From Luzula sylvatica (lineage: Eukaryota; Streptophyta; Magnoliopsida; Poales; Juncaceae): a stretch of DNA of 64,000 nucleotides. Under the pieces are notes generated by a model. The model saw only the letters and a list, made by a program, of their open reading frames with translations. It ran no database searches and was not told the origin of the DNA. The translations under genes and the position numbers were made by a program. This document shows, one piece after another, positions 9,480-22,873 of this stretch. Location of the stretch: NCBI GenBank assembly GCA_946800325.1, contig CAMPEJ010000011.1, positions 248,001 to 312,000 of the forward strand. Reading direction: 5' to 3'. The stretch's first letter is position 1; the number at the start of each line of letters is the position of its first letter.

Positions 9480-12450
9480 ACATAACATTTTACCAAAATT
9501 TACAAACACTAAGAAAGTTTGTTTTTCGATTCAAAACAATCTGTTTATGCTTTGGGGAGTTCAAATAACGTATTTTGAGATCATTTCAATCGTATCTTTT
9601 ACCACATAACATTTCACCAAAATTTACAAACACTAAGAAAGTTTGTTTTTCGATTCAAAACAATTTGTTTATGCTTTGGGGAGTTCAAATAACGTAATTT
9701 TAGATCATTCGAATCGTATCTTTTACCACATAACATTTCACCAAAATTTACAAACGCTAAGAAAGTTTGTTTTTCGATTCAAAACAATCTGTTTAAGCTT
9801 TGGGGAGTTCAAATAACGTATTTTGAGATCATTTGAATCGTATCTTTTACTACATAACATTTCACCAAAATTTACAAACACTAAGAAACTTTGTTTTTCG
9901 ATTCAAAACAATCTGTTTATGCTTTGGGGAGTTCAAATAACGTATTTTGAGATCATTTGAATCGTATCTTTTACCACATAACATTTCACCAAAATTTACA
10001 AACACTGAGAAAGTTTGATCTTCGATTCAAAACAATATGTTTATGCTTTGGGGAGTTCAAATAACGTATTTTGAGATCATTGGAATCGTATCTTTTACTA
10101 CATAACATTTCACCAAAATTTACAAACACTAAGAAAGTTTGTTTTTCGATTCAAAACAATTTGCTTATGCATTGGGGAGTTCAAATAACGTATTTTGAGA
10201 TCATTCGAATCGTATCTTTTACCACATAACATTTCACCAAAATTTACAAACACTAAGAAAGTTTGTTTTTCGATTCAAAACAATCTGTTTATGCTTTGGG
10301 GAGTTCAAATAACGTATTTTGAGATCATTTGAATCGTATCTTTTACTACATAACATTTCACCAAAATTTTAAACACTATGAAAGTTTGTTTTTCGATTCA
10401 AAACAATCTGTTTATGCTTTGGGGAGTTCAAATAACGTATTTTGAGATCATTTGAATCGTATCTTTTACCACATAACATTTCACCAAAATTTACAAACAC
10501 TAAGAAAGTTTGTTTTTCGATTCAAAACAATCTGTTTATACTTTGGGTAGTTCAAATAACGTATTTTGAGATCATTTGAATCGTATCTTTTACCACATAA
10601 CATTTTACCAAAATTTACAAACACTAAGAAAGTTTGTTTTTCGATTCAAAACAATTTGTTTATGCTTTGGGGAGTTCAAATAACGTATTTTGAGATCATT
10701 GGAATCGTATCTTTTACTACATAACATTTCACCAAAATTTACAAACACTAAGAAAGTTTGTTTTTCGATTCAAAACAATCTGTTTATGCTTTGGGGAGTT
10801 CAAATAACGTGTTTTGAGATCATTTGAATCGTATCTTTTACTACATAACATTTCACCAAAATTTACAAACACTAAGAAAGTTTGTTTTTCGATTCAAAAC
10901 AATCTGTTTATGCTGTGGGATCATTTGAATCATTTGAATCGTATTTTGAGATCATTTGAATCGTATCTTTTACCACATAACATTTCACCAAAATTTACAA
11001 ACACTAAGGAAGTTTGTTTTTCGATTCAAAACAATCAGTTTATGCTATGGGGAGTTCAAATAACGTATTTTGAGATCATTTGAATCGTATCATTTACCAC
11101 ATAACATTTTACCAAAATTTACAAACACTAAGAAAGTTTGTTTTTCGATTCAAAACAATTTGTTTATGCTTTGGGGAGTTCAAATAACGTATTTTGAGAT
11201 TATTTGAATCGTATCTTGTACCACATAACATTTCACCAAAATTTACAAACACTACGAAAGTTTGTTTTTCGATTCAAAACAATCTGTTTATGCTTTGGGG
11301 AGTTCAAATAACGTATTTTGAGATCATTTGAATCGTATCTTTTACCACATAACATTTCACCAAAATTTACAAACACTAAGAAAGTTTGTTTTTCGATTCA
11401 AAACAATTTGTTTATTCTTTGGGGAGTTCAAATAACGTATTTTGAGATCATTTGAATCGTATCTTTTTCCATATAACATTTCACCAAAATTTACAAACAC
11501 TAAGACAGTTTGTTTTTCGATTCAAAACAATCTGTTTATGCTTTGGGGAGTTCAAATAACGTATTTTGAGATCATTTGAATCGTATCTTTTACGACATAA
11601 CATTTCACCAAAATTTACAAACACAAAGAAAGTTTGTTTTTCGATTCAAAGCAATCTGTTTATGCTTTGGGGAGTTCAAATAACGTATTTTGAGATCATT
11701 TGAATCGTATCTTTTACTACATAACATTTCACCAAAATTTTAAACACTAAGAAAGTTTGTTTTTCGATTCAAAACAATCTGTTTATGCTTTGGGGAGTTC
11801 AAATAACGTATTTTGAGATCATTTGAATCGTATCTTTTACCACATAACATTTCACCAAAATTTACAAACACTAAGAAAGTTTGTTTTTCGATTCAAAACA
11901 ATCTGTTTATGCTTTGGGTAGTTCAAATAACGTATTTTGAGATCATTTGAATCGTATCTTTTACCACATAACATTTTACCAAAATTTACAAACACTAAGA
12001 AAGTTTGTTTTTCGATTCAAAACAATTTGTTTATGCTTTGGGGAGTTCAAATAACGTATTTTGAGATCATTTGAATCGTATCTTGTACCACATAACATTT
12101 CACCAAAATTTACAAACACTACGAAAGTTTGTTTTTCGATTCAAAACAATCTGTTTATGCTTTGGGGAGTTCAAATAACGTATTTTGAGATCATTTGAAT
12201 CGTATCTTTTACTACATCACATTGCACCAAAATTTACAAACACTAAGAAAGTTTGTTTTTCGATTCAAAACAATTTGTTTATGCTTTGGGGAGTTCAAAT
12301 AACGTATTTTGAGATCATTTGAATCGTATCTTGTACCACATAACATTTCACCAAAATTTACAAACACTACGAAAGTTTGTTTTTCGATTCAAAACAATCT
12401 GTTTATGCTTTGGGGAGTTCAAATAACGTATTTTGAGATCATTTGAATCG
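9480..12450 (+). repeat. 26-monomer unit, 3,229-bp offset, copy 1
   Basis: Markers recur 3,229 bp downstream: 'catttcaatcg' (9,582 and 12,811), 'cttatgcattgg' (10,164 and 13,393), the chimeric monomer (10,873 and 14,102), 'gtatcatttacc' (near 11,088 and 14,317) and 'tacatcacattg' (12,213 and 15,442). The length fits 26 x 124 + 8 (chimera) - 3 (three one-base-deleted monomers near 11,740, 12,482 and 13,597) = 3,229. The block overlaps the end of the 6-kb duplicated block, so the duplications are nested. Confidence 0.88.
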
Positions 12451-12708
12451 TATCTTTTACTACATAACATTTCACCAAAATTTTAAACACTATGAAAGTT
12501 TGTTTTTCGATTCAAAACAATCTGTTTATGCTTTGGGGAGTTCAAATAACGTATTTTGAGATCATTTGAATCGTATCTTGTACCACATAACATTTCACCA
12601 AAATTTACAAACACTACGAAAGTTTGTTTTTCGATTCAAAACAATTTGTTTATGCTTTGGGGAGTTCAAATAACGTATTTTGAGATCATTTGAATCGTAT
12701 CTTTTACC

Positions 12709-15679
12709 ACATAACATTTTACCAAAATTTACAAACACTAAGAAAGTTTGTTTTTCGATTCAAAACAATCTGTTTATGCTTTGGGGAGTTCAACTAACGT
12801 ATTTTGAGATCATTTCAATCGTATCTTTTACCACATAACATTTCACCAAAATTTACAAACACTAAGAAAGTTTGTTTTTCGATTCAAAACAATTTGTTTA
12901 TGCTTTGGGGAGTTCAAATAACGTAATTTTAGATCATTCGAATCGTATCTTTTACCACATAACATTTCACCAAAATTTACAAACGCTAAGAAAGTTTGTT
13001 TTTCGATTCAAAACAATCTGTTTAAGCTTTGGGGAGTTCAAATAACGTATTTTGAGATCATTTGAATCGTATCTTTTACTACATAACATTTCACCAAAAT
13101 TTACAAACACTAAGAAACTTTGTTTTTCGATTCAAAACAATCTGTTTATGCTTTGGGGAGTTCAAATAACGTATTTTGAGATCATTTGAATCGTATCTTT
13201 TACCACATAACATTTCACCAAAATTTACAAACACTGAGAAAGTTTGATCTTCGATTCAAAACAATATGTTTATGCTTTGGGGAGTTCAAATAACGTATTT
13301 TGAGATCATTGGAATCGTATCTTTTACTACACAACATTTCACCAAAATTTACAAACACTAAGAAAGTTTGTTTTTCGATTCAAAACAATTTGCTTATGCA
13401 TTGGGGAGTTCAAATAACGTATTTTGAGATCATTCGAATCGTATCTTTTACCACATAACATTTCACCAAAATTTACAAACACTAAGAAAGTTTGTTTTTC
13501 GATTCAAAACAATCTGTTTATGCTTTGGGGAGTTCAAATAACGTATTTTGAGATCATTTGAATCGTATCTTTTACTACATAACATTTCACCAAAATTTTA
13601 AACACTATGAAAGTTTGTTTTTCGATTCAAAACAATCTGTTTATGCTTTGGGGAGTTCAAATAACGTATTTTGAGATCATTTGAATCGTATCTTTTACCA
13701 CATAACATTTCACCAAAATTTACAAACACTAAGAAAGTTTGTTTTTCGATTCAAAACAATCTGTTTATGCTTTGGGTAGTTCAAATAACGTATTTTGAGA
13801 TCATTTGAATCGTATCTTTTACCACATAACATTTTACCAAAATTTACAAACACTAAGAAAGTTTGTTTTTCGATTCAAAACAATTTGTTTATGCTTTGGG
13901 GAGTTCAAATAACGTATTTTGAGATCATTGGAATCGTATCTTTTACTACATAACATTTCACCAAAATTTACAAACACTAAGAAAGTTTGTTTTTCGATTC
14001 AAAACAATCTGTTTATGCTTTGGGGAGTTCAAATAACGTGTTTTGAGATCATTTGAATCGTATCTTTTACTACATAACATTTCACCAAAATTTACAAACA
14101 CTAAGAAAGTTTGTTTTTCGATTCAAAACAATCTGTTTATGCTGTGGGATCATTTGAATCATTTGAATCGTATTTTGAGATCATTTGAATCGTATCTTTT
14201 ACCACATAACATTTCACCAAAATTTACAAACACTAAGGAAGATTGTTTTTCGATTCAAAACAATCAGTTTATGCTATGGGGAGTTCAAATAACGTATTTT
14301 GAGATCATTTGAATCGTATCATTTACCACATAACATTTTACCAAAATTTACAAACACTAAGAAAGTTTGTTTTTCGATTCAAAACAATTTGTTTATGCTT
14401 TGGGGAGTTCAAATAACGTATTTTGAGATTATTTGAATCGTATCTTGTACCACATAACATTTCACCAAAATTTACAAACACTACGAAAGTTTGTTTTTCG
14501 ATTCAAAACAATCTGTTTATGCTTTGGGGAGTTCAAATAACGTATTTTGAGATCATTTGAATCGTATCTTTTACCACATAACATTTCACCAAAATTTACA
14601 AACACTAAGAAAGTTTGTTTTTCGATTCAAAACAATTTGTTTATTCTTTGGGGAGTTCAAATAACGTATTTTGAGATCATTTGAATCGTATCTTTTTCCA
14701 TATAACATTTCACCAAAATTTACAAACACTAAGACAGTTTGTTTTTCGATTCAAAACAATCTGTTTATGCTTTGGGGAGTTCAAATAACGTATTTTGAGA
14801 TCATTTGAATCGTATCTTTTACGACATAACATTTCACCAAAATTTACAAACACAAAGAAAGTTTGTTTTTCGATTCAAAGCAATCTGTTTATGCTTTGGG
14901 GAGTTCAAATAACGTATTTTGAGATCATTTGAATCGTATCTTTTACTACATAACATTTCACCAAAATTTTAAACACTAAGAAAGTTTGTTTTTCGATTCA
15001 AAACAATCTGTTTATGCTTTGGGGAGTTCAAATAACGTATTTTGAGATCATTTGAATCGTATCTTTTACCACATAACATTTCACCAAAATTTACAAACAC
15101 TAAGAAAGTTTGTTTTTCGATTCAAAACAATCTGTTTATGCTTTGGGTAGTTCAAATAACGTATTTTGAGATCATTTGAATCGTATCTTTTACCACATAA
15201 CATTTTACCAAAATTTACAAACACTAAGAAAGTTTGTTTTTCGATTCAAAACAATTTGTTTATGCTTTGGGGAGTTCAAATAACGTATTTTGAGATCATT
15301 TGAATCGTATCTTGTACCACATAACATTTCACCAAAATTTACAAACACTACGAAAGTTTGTTTTTCGATTCAAAACAATCTGTTTATGCTTTGGGGAGTT
15401 CAAATAACGTATTTTGAGATCATTTGAATCGTATCTTTTACTACATCACATTGCACCAAAATTTACAAACACTAAGAAAGTTTGTTTTTCGATTCAAAAC
15501 AATTTGTTTATGCTTTGGGGAGTTCAAATAACGTATTTTGAGATCATTTGAATCGTATCTTGTACCACATAACATTTCACCAAAATTTACAAACACTACG
15601 AAAGTTTGTTTTTCGATTCAAAACAATCTGTTTATGCTTTGGGGAGTTCAAATAACGTATTTTGAGATCATTTGAATCG
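12709..15679 (+). repeat. 26-monomer unit, 3,229-bp offset, copy 2
   Basis: Second copy of the preceding unit. Small differences include 'caactaacg' near 12,793, 'ctacacaac' near 13,330 and 'gaagattg' at about 14,240. Its right part passes into the start of the right copy of the 6-kb block, so the 9.2-kb offset between those blocks includes this 3.2-kb duplication. Confidence 0.88.
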
Positions 15680-18600
15680 TATCTTTTACCACATAACATT
15701 TCACCAAAATTTACAAACACTAAGAAAGTTTGTTTTTCGATTCAAAACAATCTGTTTTTTTGCTTTGGGGAGTTCAAATAACGTATTTTGAGATCATTTG
15801 AATCGTATTTTTTACCACATAACATTTCACCAAAATTTACAAACACTAAGAAAGTTTGTTTTTCGATTCAAAACAATCTGTTTATGCTTTAGGGAGTTCA
15901 AATAACGTATTTTGAGATCATTTGAATCGTATCTTTTACCACATAACATTTCACCAAAATTTACAAACACTAAGAAAGTTTGTTTTTCGATTCAAAACAA
16001 TCTGTTTATGCTTTGGGGAGTTCAAATAACGTATTTTGAGATCATTTGAATCGTATCTTTTACCACATAACATTTTACCAAAATTTACAAACACTAAGAA
16101 AGTTTGTTTTTCGATTCAAAACAATTTGTTTATGCTTTGGGGAGTTCAAATAACATATTTTTAGATCATTCGAATCGTATCTTTTACCACATAACATTTC
16201 ACCAAAATTTACAAACACTAAGAAATTTTGTTTTTCGATTCAAAACAATCTGTTTATGCTTTGGGGAGTTCAAATAACGTATTTTGAGATCATTTGAATC
16301 GTAGCTTTTACTACATAACATTTCACCAAAATTTACAAACACAAAGAAAGTTTGTTTTTCGATTCAAAACAATCTGTTTATGCTTTGGGGAGTTCAAATA
16401 ACGTATTTTGAGATCATTTGATTCGTATATTTTACCACATAACATTTCACCAAAATTTACAAACACTAAGAAAGTTTGTTTTTCGATTCAAAACAATCTG
16501 TTAAATCTTTGGGGAGTTCAAATAACGTATTTTGAGATCATTTGAATCGTATCTTTTACCACATAACATTTTACCAAAATTTACAAACACTAAGAAAGTT
16601 TGTTTTTCGATTCAAAACAATCTGTTTATGCTTTGGGGAGTTCAAATAACGTATTTTGAGATCATTTCAATCGTATCTTTTACCACATAACATTTCACCA
16701 AAATTTACAAACACTAAGAAAGTTTGTTTTTCGATTCAAAACAATTTGTTTATGCTTTGGGGAGTTCAAATAACGTAATTTTAGATCATTCGAATCGTAT
16801 CTTTTACCACATAACATTTCACCAAAATTTACAAACGCTAAGAAAGTTTGTTTTTCGATTCAAAACAATCTGTTTAAGCTTTGGGGAGTTCAAATAACGT
16901 ATTTTGAGATCATTTGAATCGTATCTTTTACTACATAACATTTCACCAAAATTTACAAACACTAAGAAACTTTGTTTTTCGATTCAAAACAATCTGTTTA
17001 TGCTTTGGGGAGTTCAAATAACGTATTTTGAGATCATTTGAATCGTATCTTTTACCACATAACATTTCACCAAAATTTACAAACACTGAGAAAGTTTGAT
17101 CTTCGATTCAAAACAATATGTTTATGCTTTGGGGAGTTCAAATAACGTATTTTGAGATCATTGGAATCGTATCTTTTACTACATAACATTTCACCAAAAT
17201 TTACAAACACTAAGAAAGTTTGTTTTTCGATTCAAAACAATTTGCTTATGCTTTGGGGAGTTCAAATAACGTATTTTGAGATCATTCGAATCGTATCTTT
17301 TACCACATAACATTTCACCAAAATTTACAAACACTAAGAAAGTTTGTTTTTCGATTCAAAACAATCTGTTTATGCTTTGGGGAGTTCAAATAACGTATTT
17401 TGAGATCATTTGAATCGTATCTTTTACTACATAACATTTCACCAAAATTTTAAACACTATGAAAGTTTGTTTTTCGATTCAAAACAATCTGTTTATGCTT
17501 TGGGGAGTTCAAATAACGTATTTTGAGATCATTTGAATCGTATCTTTTACCACATAACATTTCACCAAAATTTACAAACACTAAGAAAGTTTGTTTTTCG
17601 ATTCAAAACAATCTGTTTATGCTTTGGGTAGTTCAAATAACGTATTTTGAGATCATTTGAATCGTATCTTTTACCACATAACATTTTACCAAAATTTACA
17701 AACACTAAGAAAGTTTGTTTTTCGATTCAAAACAATTTGTTTATGCTTTGGGGAGTTCAAATAACGTATTTTGAGATCATTGGAATCGTATCTTTTACTA
17801 CATAACATTTCACCAAAATTTACAAACACTAAGAAAGTTTGTTTTTCGATTCAAAACAATTTGTTTATGCTTTGGGGAATTCAAATAACATATTTTTAAA
17901 TCATTCGAATCGTATCTTTTACCACATAACATTTCACCAAAATTTACAAACACTAAGAAAGTTTGTTTTTCGATTCAAAACAATCTGTTTATGCTTTGGG
18001 GAGTTCAAATAACGTGTTTTGAGATCATTTGAATCGTATCTTTTACTACATAACATTTCACCAAAATTTACAAACACTAAGAAAGTTTGTTTTTCGATTC
18101 AAAACAATCTGTTTATGCTGTGGGATCATTTGAATCATTTGAATCGTATTTTGAGATCATTTGAATCGTATCTTTTACCACATAACATTTCACCAAAATT
18201 TACAAACACTAAGGAAGTTTGTTTTTCGATTCAAAACAATCAGTTTATGCTATGGGGAGTTCAAATAACGTGTTTTGAGATCATTTGAATCGTATCTTTT
18301 ACTACATAACATTTCACCAAAATTTACAAACACTAAGAAAGTTTGTTTTTCGATTCAAAACAATCTGTTTATGCTGTGGGATCATTTGAATCATTTGAAT
18401 CGTATTTTGAGATCATTTGAATCGTATCTTTTACCACATAACATTTCACCAAAATTTACAAACACTAAGAAAGTTTGTTTTTCGATTCAAAACAATCTGT
18501 TTATGCTTTGGGGAGTTCAAATAACGTATTTTGAGATCATTTGATTCGTATCTTTTACCACATAACATTTCACCAAAATTTACAAACACTAAGAAAGTTT

Positions 18601-21394
18601 GTTTTTCGATTCAAAACAATCTGTTAAATCTTTGGGGAGTTCAAATAACGTATTTTGAGATCATTTGAATCGTATCTTTTACCACATAACATTTTACCAA
18701 AATTTACAAACACTAAGAAAGTTTGTTTTTCGATTCAAAACAATCTGTTTATGCTTTGGGGAGTTCAAATAACGTATTTTGAGATCATTTCAATCGTATC
18801 TTTTACCACATAACATTTCACCAAAATTTACAAACACTAAGAAAGTTTGTTTTTCGATTCGAAGCAATTTGTTTATGCTTTGGGGAGTTCAAATAACGTA
18901 ATTTTAGATCATTCGAATCGTATCTTTTACCACATAACATTTCACCAAAATTTACAAACGCTAAGAAAGTTTGTTTTTCGATTCAAAACAATCTGTTTAA
19001 GCTTTGGGGAGTTCAAATAACGTATTTTGAGATCATTTGAATCGTATCTTTTACTACATAACATTTCACCAAAATTTACAAACACTAAGAAACTTTGTTT
19101 TTCGATTCAAAACAATCTGTTTATGCTTTGGGGAGTTCAAATAACGTATTTTGAGATCATTTGAATCGTATCTTTTACCACATAACATTTCACCAAAATT
19201 TACAAACACTGAGAAAGTTTGATCTTCGATTCAAAACAATATGTTTATGCTTTGGGGAGTTCAAATAACGTATTTTGAGATCATTGGAATCGTATCTTTT
19301 ACTACATAACATTTCACCAAAATTTACAAACACTAAGAAAGTTTGTTTTTCGATTCAAAACAATTTGCTTATGCTTTGGGGAGTTCAAATAACGTATTTT
19401 GAGATCATTCGAATCGTATCTTTTACCACATAACATTTCACCAAAATTTACAAACACTAAGAAAGTTTGTTTTTCGATTCAAAACAATCTGTTTATGCTT
19501 TGGGGAGTTCAAATAACGTATTTTGAGATCATTTGAATCGTATCTTTTACTACATAACATTTCACCAAAATTTTAAACACTATGAAAGTTTGTTTTTCGA
19601 TTCAAAACAATCTGTTTATGCTTTGGGGAGTTCAAATAACGTATTTTGAGATCATTTGAATCGTATCTTTTACCACATAACATTTCACCAAAATTTACAA
19701 ACACTAAGAAAGTTTGTTTTTCGATTCAAAACAATCTGTTTATGCTTTGGGTAGTTCAAATAACGTATTTTGAGATCATTTGAATCGTATCTTTTACCAC
19801 ATAACATTTTACCAAAATTTACAAACACTAAGAAAGTTTGTTTTTCGATTCAAAACAATTTGTTTATGCTTTGGGGAGTTCAAATAACGTATTTTGAGAT
19901 CATTGGAATCGTATCTTTTACTACATAACATTTCACCAAAATTTACAAACACTAAGAAAGTTTGTTTTTCGATTCAAAACAATCTGTTTATGCTTTGGGG
20001 AGTTCAAATAACGTGTTTTGAGATCATTTGAATCGTATCTTTTACTACATAACATTTCACCAAAATTTACAAACACTAAGAAAGTTTGTTTTTCTATTCA
20101 AAACAATCTGTTTATGCTGTGGGATCATTTGAATCATTTGAATCGTATTTTGAGATCATTTGAATCGTATCTTTTACCACATAACATTTCACCAAAATTT
20201 ACAAACACTAAGGAAGTTTGTTTTTCGATTCAAAACAATCAGTTTATGCTATGGGGAGTTCAAATAACGTATTTTGAGATCATTTGAATCGTATCTTTTA
20301 CCACATAACATTTTACCAAAATTTACAAACACTAAGAAAGTTTGTTTTTCGATTCAAAACAATTTGTTTATGCTTTGGGGAGTTCAAATAACGTATTTTG
20401 AGATTATTTGAATCGTATCTTGTACCACATAACATTTCACCAAAATTTACAAACACTACGAAAGTTTGTTTTTCGATTCAAAACAATCTGTTTATGCTTT
20501 GGGGAGTTCAAATAACGTATTTTGAGATCATTTGAATCGTATCTTTTACCACATAACATTTCACCAAAATTTACAAACACTAAGAAAGTTTGTTTTTCGA
20601 TTCAAAACAATTTGTTTATTCTTTGGGGAGTTCAAATAACGTATTTTGAGATCATTTGAATCGTATCTTTTTCCATATAACATTTCACCAAAATTTACAA
20701 ACACTAAGACAGTTTGTTTTTCGATTCAAAACAATCTGTTTATGCTTTGGGGAGTTCAAATAACGTATTTTGAGATCATTTGAATCGTATCTTTTACGAC
20801 ATAACATTTCACCAAAATTTACAAACACAAAGAAAGTTTGTTTTTCGATTCAAAGCAATCTGTTTATGCTTTGGGGAGTTCAAATAACGTATTTTGAGAT
20901 CATTTGAATCGTATCTTTTACTACATAACATTTCACCAAAATTTTAAACACTAAGAAAGTTTGTTTTTCGATTCAAAACAATCTGTTTATGCTTTGGGGA
21001 GTTCAAATAACGTATTTTGAGATCATTTGAATCGTATCTTTTACCACATAACATTTCACCAAAATTTACAAACACTAAGAAAGTTTGTTTTTCGATTCAA
21101 AACAATCTGTTTATGCTTTGGGTAGTTCAAATAACGTATTTTGAGATCATTTGAATCGTATCTTTTACCACATAACATTTTACCAAAATTTACAAACACT
21201 AAGAAAGTTTGTTTTTCGATTCAAAACAATTTGTTTATGCTTTGGGGAGTTCAAATAACGTATTTTGAGATCATTTGAATCGTATCTTGTACCACATAAC
21301 ATTTCACCAAAATTTACAAACACTACGAAAGTTTGTTTTTCGATTCAAAACAATCTGTTTATGCTTTGGGGAGTTCAAATAACGTATTTTGAGA
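15371..21394 (+). repeat. Long duplicated block, right copy (about 6 kb)
   Basis: This is the partner of the block at 6.2-12.2 kb, with the same rare markers in the same order. It keeps the full 132-bp form of the second chimeric monomer (18,334-18,465), where the left copy has a 22-bp shorter form. Beyond about 21,400 the two diverge. The intervening 12.2-15.4 kb is itself largely a tandem duplicate of the end of the left copy. Confidence 0.88.
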
Positions 21395-22873
21395 TCATTT
21401 GAATCGTATCTTTTACCACATAACATTTCACCAAAATTTACAAACACTAAGAAAGTTTGTTTTTCGATTCAAAACAATTTGTTTATGCTTTGGGGAGTTC
21501 AAATAACGTATTTTGAGATCATTTGAATCGTATCTTTTTCCATATAACATTTCACCAAAATTTACGAACACTAAGACAGTTTGTTTTTCGATTCAAAACA
21601 ATCTGTTTGTGCTTTGGGGAGTTCATATAACGTATTTTGAGATCATTTGAATCGTATCTTTTACGACATAACATTTCACCAAAATTTACAAACACTACGA
21701 AAGTTTGTTTTTCGATTAAAAACAATCTGTTTATGCTTTGGGGAGTTCAAATAACGTATTTTGAGATCATTTGAATCGTATCTTTTACTACATAACATTT
21801 CACCAAAATTGTAAACACTAAGAAAGTTTGTTTTTCGATTCAAAACAATCTGTTTATGCTTTGGGGAGTTCAAATAACGTATTTTGAGATAATTTGAATC
21901 GTATCTTTTACCACATAACATTTCACCAAAATTTACAAACACTAAGAAAGTTTGTTTTTCGATTCAAAACAATCTGTTTATGCTTTGGGTAGTTCAAATA
22001 AATATTTTGAGATCATTTGAATCGTATCTTTTACCATATAACATTTTACCAAAATTTACAAACACTAAGAAAGTTTGTTTTTCGATTCAAAACAATTTGT
22101 TTATGCTTTGGGGAGTTCAAATAACGTATTTTGAGATAATTTGAATCGTATCTTGTACCACATAAAATTTCACCAAAATTTACAAACACTACGAAAGTTT
22201 GTTTTTCGATTCAAAACAATCTGTTTATGCTTTGGGGAGTTCAAATAACGTATTTTGAGATCATTTGAATCGTATCTTTTACCACATAACATTTCACCAA
22301 AATTTACAAACACTAAGAAAGTTTGTTTTTCGATTCAAAACAATCTGTATATGCTTTGGAGAGTTCAAATAACGTATTTTGAGATCATTTGAATCGTATC
22401 TTTTACTACATAACATTTCACCAAAATTTTAAACACTACGAAAGTTTGTTTTTCGATTCAAAACAATCTGTTTATGCTTTGGGGAGTTCAAATAACGTAT
22501 TTTGAGATCATTTGAATCGTATCTTTTACCACATAACATTTCACCAAAATTTACAAACACTAAGAAAGTTTGTTTTTCGATTCAAAACAATCTGTTTATG
22601 CTTTGGGTAGTTCAAATAACGTATTTTGAGATCATTTGAATCGTATCTTTTACCACATAACATTTTACCAAAATTTACAAACACTAAGAAAGTTTGTTTT
22701 TCGATTCAAAACAATTTGTTTATGCTTTGGGGAGTTCAAATAACGTATTTTGAGATCATTGGAATCGTATCTTTTACTACATAACATTTCACCAAAATTT
22801 ACAAACACTAAGAAAGTTTGTTTTTCGATTCAAAACAATCTGTTTATGCTTTGGGGAGTTCAAATAACGTGTT
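20018..22873 (+). repeat. 23-monomer version of the 33-monomer unit (2,856 bp)
   Basis: From 20,018 to about 22,385 it matches 22,874 to about 25,241 at an offset of 2,856, including 'gtatatgctttggagag' (near 22,347 and 25,203), the 'gttcatataacg' monomer and the 'gattaaaaac' monomer. It then skips to sequence like 26,360-26,800. Ten monomers present in the 33-monomer unit are missing (4,096 - 2,856 = 1,240 = 10 x 124). It is either an ancestral shorter unit or a deletion derivative. Confidence 0.88.

Larger units (their letters stand above)
6190..12190 (+). repeat. Long duplicated block, left copy (about 6 kb)
   Basis: Rare markers reappear 9,181 to 9,204 bp downstream: 'tacatcacattgcacc' (6,261 and 15,442), 'ctgtttttttgc' (6,570 and 15,751), 'gttaaatcttt' (7,319/16,501 and 9,420/18,624), 'tttattcttt' (11,411 and 20,615) and 'aaagcaatc' (11,649 and 20,853). 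The offset rises by 1 near 6,405 (one T lost in this copy) and by 22 at about 9,220 (short chimeric monomer in this copy). The match fails near 12,200, where this copy has 'tacatcacattg' and the right copy does not. Confidence 0.88.
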
